Of a stretch of 50,086 nt of DNA, positions 49,221 through 50,086 are shown piece after piece (within the stretch, counting starts at the first letter, position 1; each line of letters begins with the position of its first letter). The notes under the pieces were generated by a model that saw only the letters and a list, made by a program, of their open reading frames with translations, ran no database searches and was not told the DNA's origin. A program made the translations under genes and the position numbers. Source of the stretch: Chlamydiota bacterium (GTDB lineage Bacteria; Chlamydiota; Chlamydiia; Chlamydiales; SM23-39); the NCBI GenBank assembly GCA_027451585.1, contig DAIDIZ010000055.1, positions 1-50,086 on the forward strand, written 5' to 3'.

Positions 49221-50086
49221 AAAAATTTTGGCCCCTCCTCTTCGTTTTCCTTCTCCAAGGATGTCACTATTCAAGTGATGTCGACCCACTCGTTGCCATC
49301 CAGATTCAAGATCGGAACGGGATGACCGAGACCATCAGTACACCTGAAAGGCTCTCTTCCTATAACAAGATCGATTTTTTAAACCACCAACCCTATAAAA
49401 AAATTCTCCGGATCTATCGAAATAAAGGAAAAAGCCACTCTAAAATCACCACCTACCATCCGAATGGATCGATCTTTCAGTATCTCGAAGCAGAAGAACT
49501 AAGAGCCCATGGAGCCTATAAAGAGTGGTTTCCAAACGGACAGATCAAACTCGAAGCAACTGTCGTCGGAGGCTCTGCCGATGTAGCTGACGGAACCCAA
49601 AAAGACTGGCTCTTTGACGGGATCAGCAGAGTGTGGGATGAACAGGGGCGACCCGTGGCAATCATTCCCTACCAAGATGGAGCATTGGAAGGCCTAAGTG
49701 TCTATTTTTATCCTTCCGGGCAAATAGAAAAAGAACTTCCCTACAAAGAAGGGGTTCTCGAAGGGCTCGCTCAAGAGTACCATTCCAATGGAAACAAAAG
49801 ATCGCAATCCCTCTACCGTCAAGGAAATAAACAGGGTCCTTCTTTCGGCTATTTCCCGAACGGACAGCTGGCTTGGGAAGAGCATTGGACCGACCATTTG
49901 CTCTTAAAAGGGGCCTATTACAATGCGAAGAGAGAGCTAATTTCAAAAGTGGAAGATGGAGGCGGGTTTAGGGCTCTTTTTGATCAAGAATCGCTTTCCT
50001 TTCTCGTCCAGATCCAACAAGGATTTGCCGAAGGAGGAGTGAAACAGTTCAACAAAAAAGGGGATCTTCAATCGACCTATCACATC
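49217..50086 (+). CDS. MORN/YwqK-repeat lipoprotein, 3' end outside window
   Basis: At least 290 codons, open to the last base. A lipoprotein signal (MKKFWPLLFVFLLQGCHYSS, lipobox L-Q-G-C, Cys at 16) precedes repeats of the type 'Y-x-x-NG-x-I' ('ITTYHPNGSIFQYLEA', 'EWFPNGQIKLEA', 'YFYPSGQIEKELPYKEG', 'EYHSNGNKRSQSLYRQG', 'YFPNGQLAWEEHW'). They are the same repeat class as the 799-aa protein at 2274-4673. It overlaps the GspM/PilO-like gene by 4 bases. So both halves of the type II machinery in this window end in a MORN-repeat gene, which suggests a functional link. Confidence 0.8.
   Translation, partial: MKKFWPLLFVFLLQGCHYSSDVDPLVAIQIQDRNGMTETISTPERLSSYNKIDFLNHQPYKKILRIYRNKGKSHSKITTYHPNGSIFQYLEAEELRAHGAYKEWFPNGQIKLEATVVGGSADVADGTQKDWLFDGISRVWDEQGRPVAIIPYQDGALEGLSVYFYPSGQIEKELPYKEGVLEGLAQEYHSNGNKRSQSLYRQGNKQGPSFGYFPNGQLAWEEHWTDHLLLKGAYYNAKRELISKVEDGGGFRALFDQESLSFLVQIQQGFAEGGVKQFNKKGDLQSTYHI

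Overview
The window looks like chromosomal DNA of a member of the Chlamydiota outside the classical Chlamydiaceae, an 'environmental' chlamydia. Several chlamydial hallmarks point this way: a UhpC-type sugar-phosphate transporter; a DMT-family carrier divergent from thrS; thrS followed by chromosomal homologues of the chlamydial plasmid proteins pGP5-D (ParA-like) and pGP6-D; a GreA protein with a huge N-terminal extension; a Mip-type FKBP protein; and a type II secretion operon of the order hypothetical-gspD-gspE-gspF-gspG. The exact genus cannot be read from the sequence. I found no rRNA, tRNA, CRISPR array or insertion sequence.

Layout. 1-2.2 kb: the end of a von Willebrand-A domain protein, rsmD and small ORFs. 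2.3-11.9 kb (minus strand): one tightly packed operon with an inner-membrane protein, gspD, gspE, gspF, gspG, a second pseudopilin and a large MORN/YwqK-repeat protein. 12-15.8 kb: a structured non-coding element, two membrane-associated hypotheticals, a GT4-type glycosyltransferase and a DUF1343/NamZ-like protein. 15.8-17.8 kb: groES-groEL behind a degenerate CIRCE operator and a sigma70-type promoter. 18-22.2 kb: an orphan small gene, a Mip-like protein, a GT25-type glycosyltransferase and uhpC. 22.2-29.8 kb: dnaE, an OPT-family transporter, a BamD-like TPR protein and an LptE-like lipoprotein.

30-35.7 kb is the most distinctive segment. It holds a P1B-type metal ATPase with a TPCP motif, two paralogous small secreted peptides, a tandem pair of GNAT acetyltransferase paralogues, a DUF692 (MNIO) enzyme and a DUF2063 partner protein. 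The second peptide carries four cysteines and lies directly upstream of the MNIO gene. The first peptide keeps the same N- and C-terminal parts but has lost the cysteine core. This is the organisation of a bufferin-type metallophore RiPP system, in which an MNIO enzyme modifies the cysteines of a Sec-exported precursor. The precursor does not look like the textbook bufferin family, so I rate this as the best candidate for a poorly described system.

35.8-45.5 kb: a DMT transporter, thrS, parA-like and pGP6-like genes, a possible type III secretion chaperone, greA, rdgB, a NYN-domain nuclease, dus and yggT. 45.5-50.1 kb: a secreted beta-propeller protein, then a PilM/GspL-like and a GspM/PilO-like gene. 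These look like the missing inner-membrane platform of the type II secretion system. They are followed by a second MORN/YwqK lipoprotein gene that runs off the window.

Between genes there are dispersed palindromic elements: one family at about 18.0, 29.9 and 40.7 kb, another at 33.5 and 40.6 kb, and a third short motif at 12.0, 12.2 and 35.8 kb.
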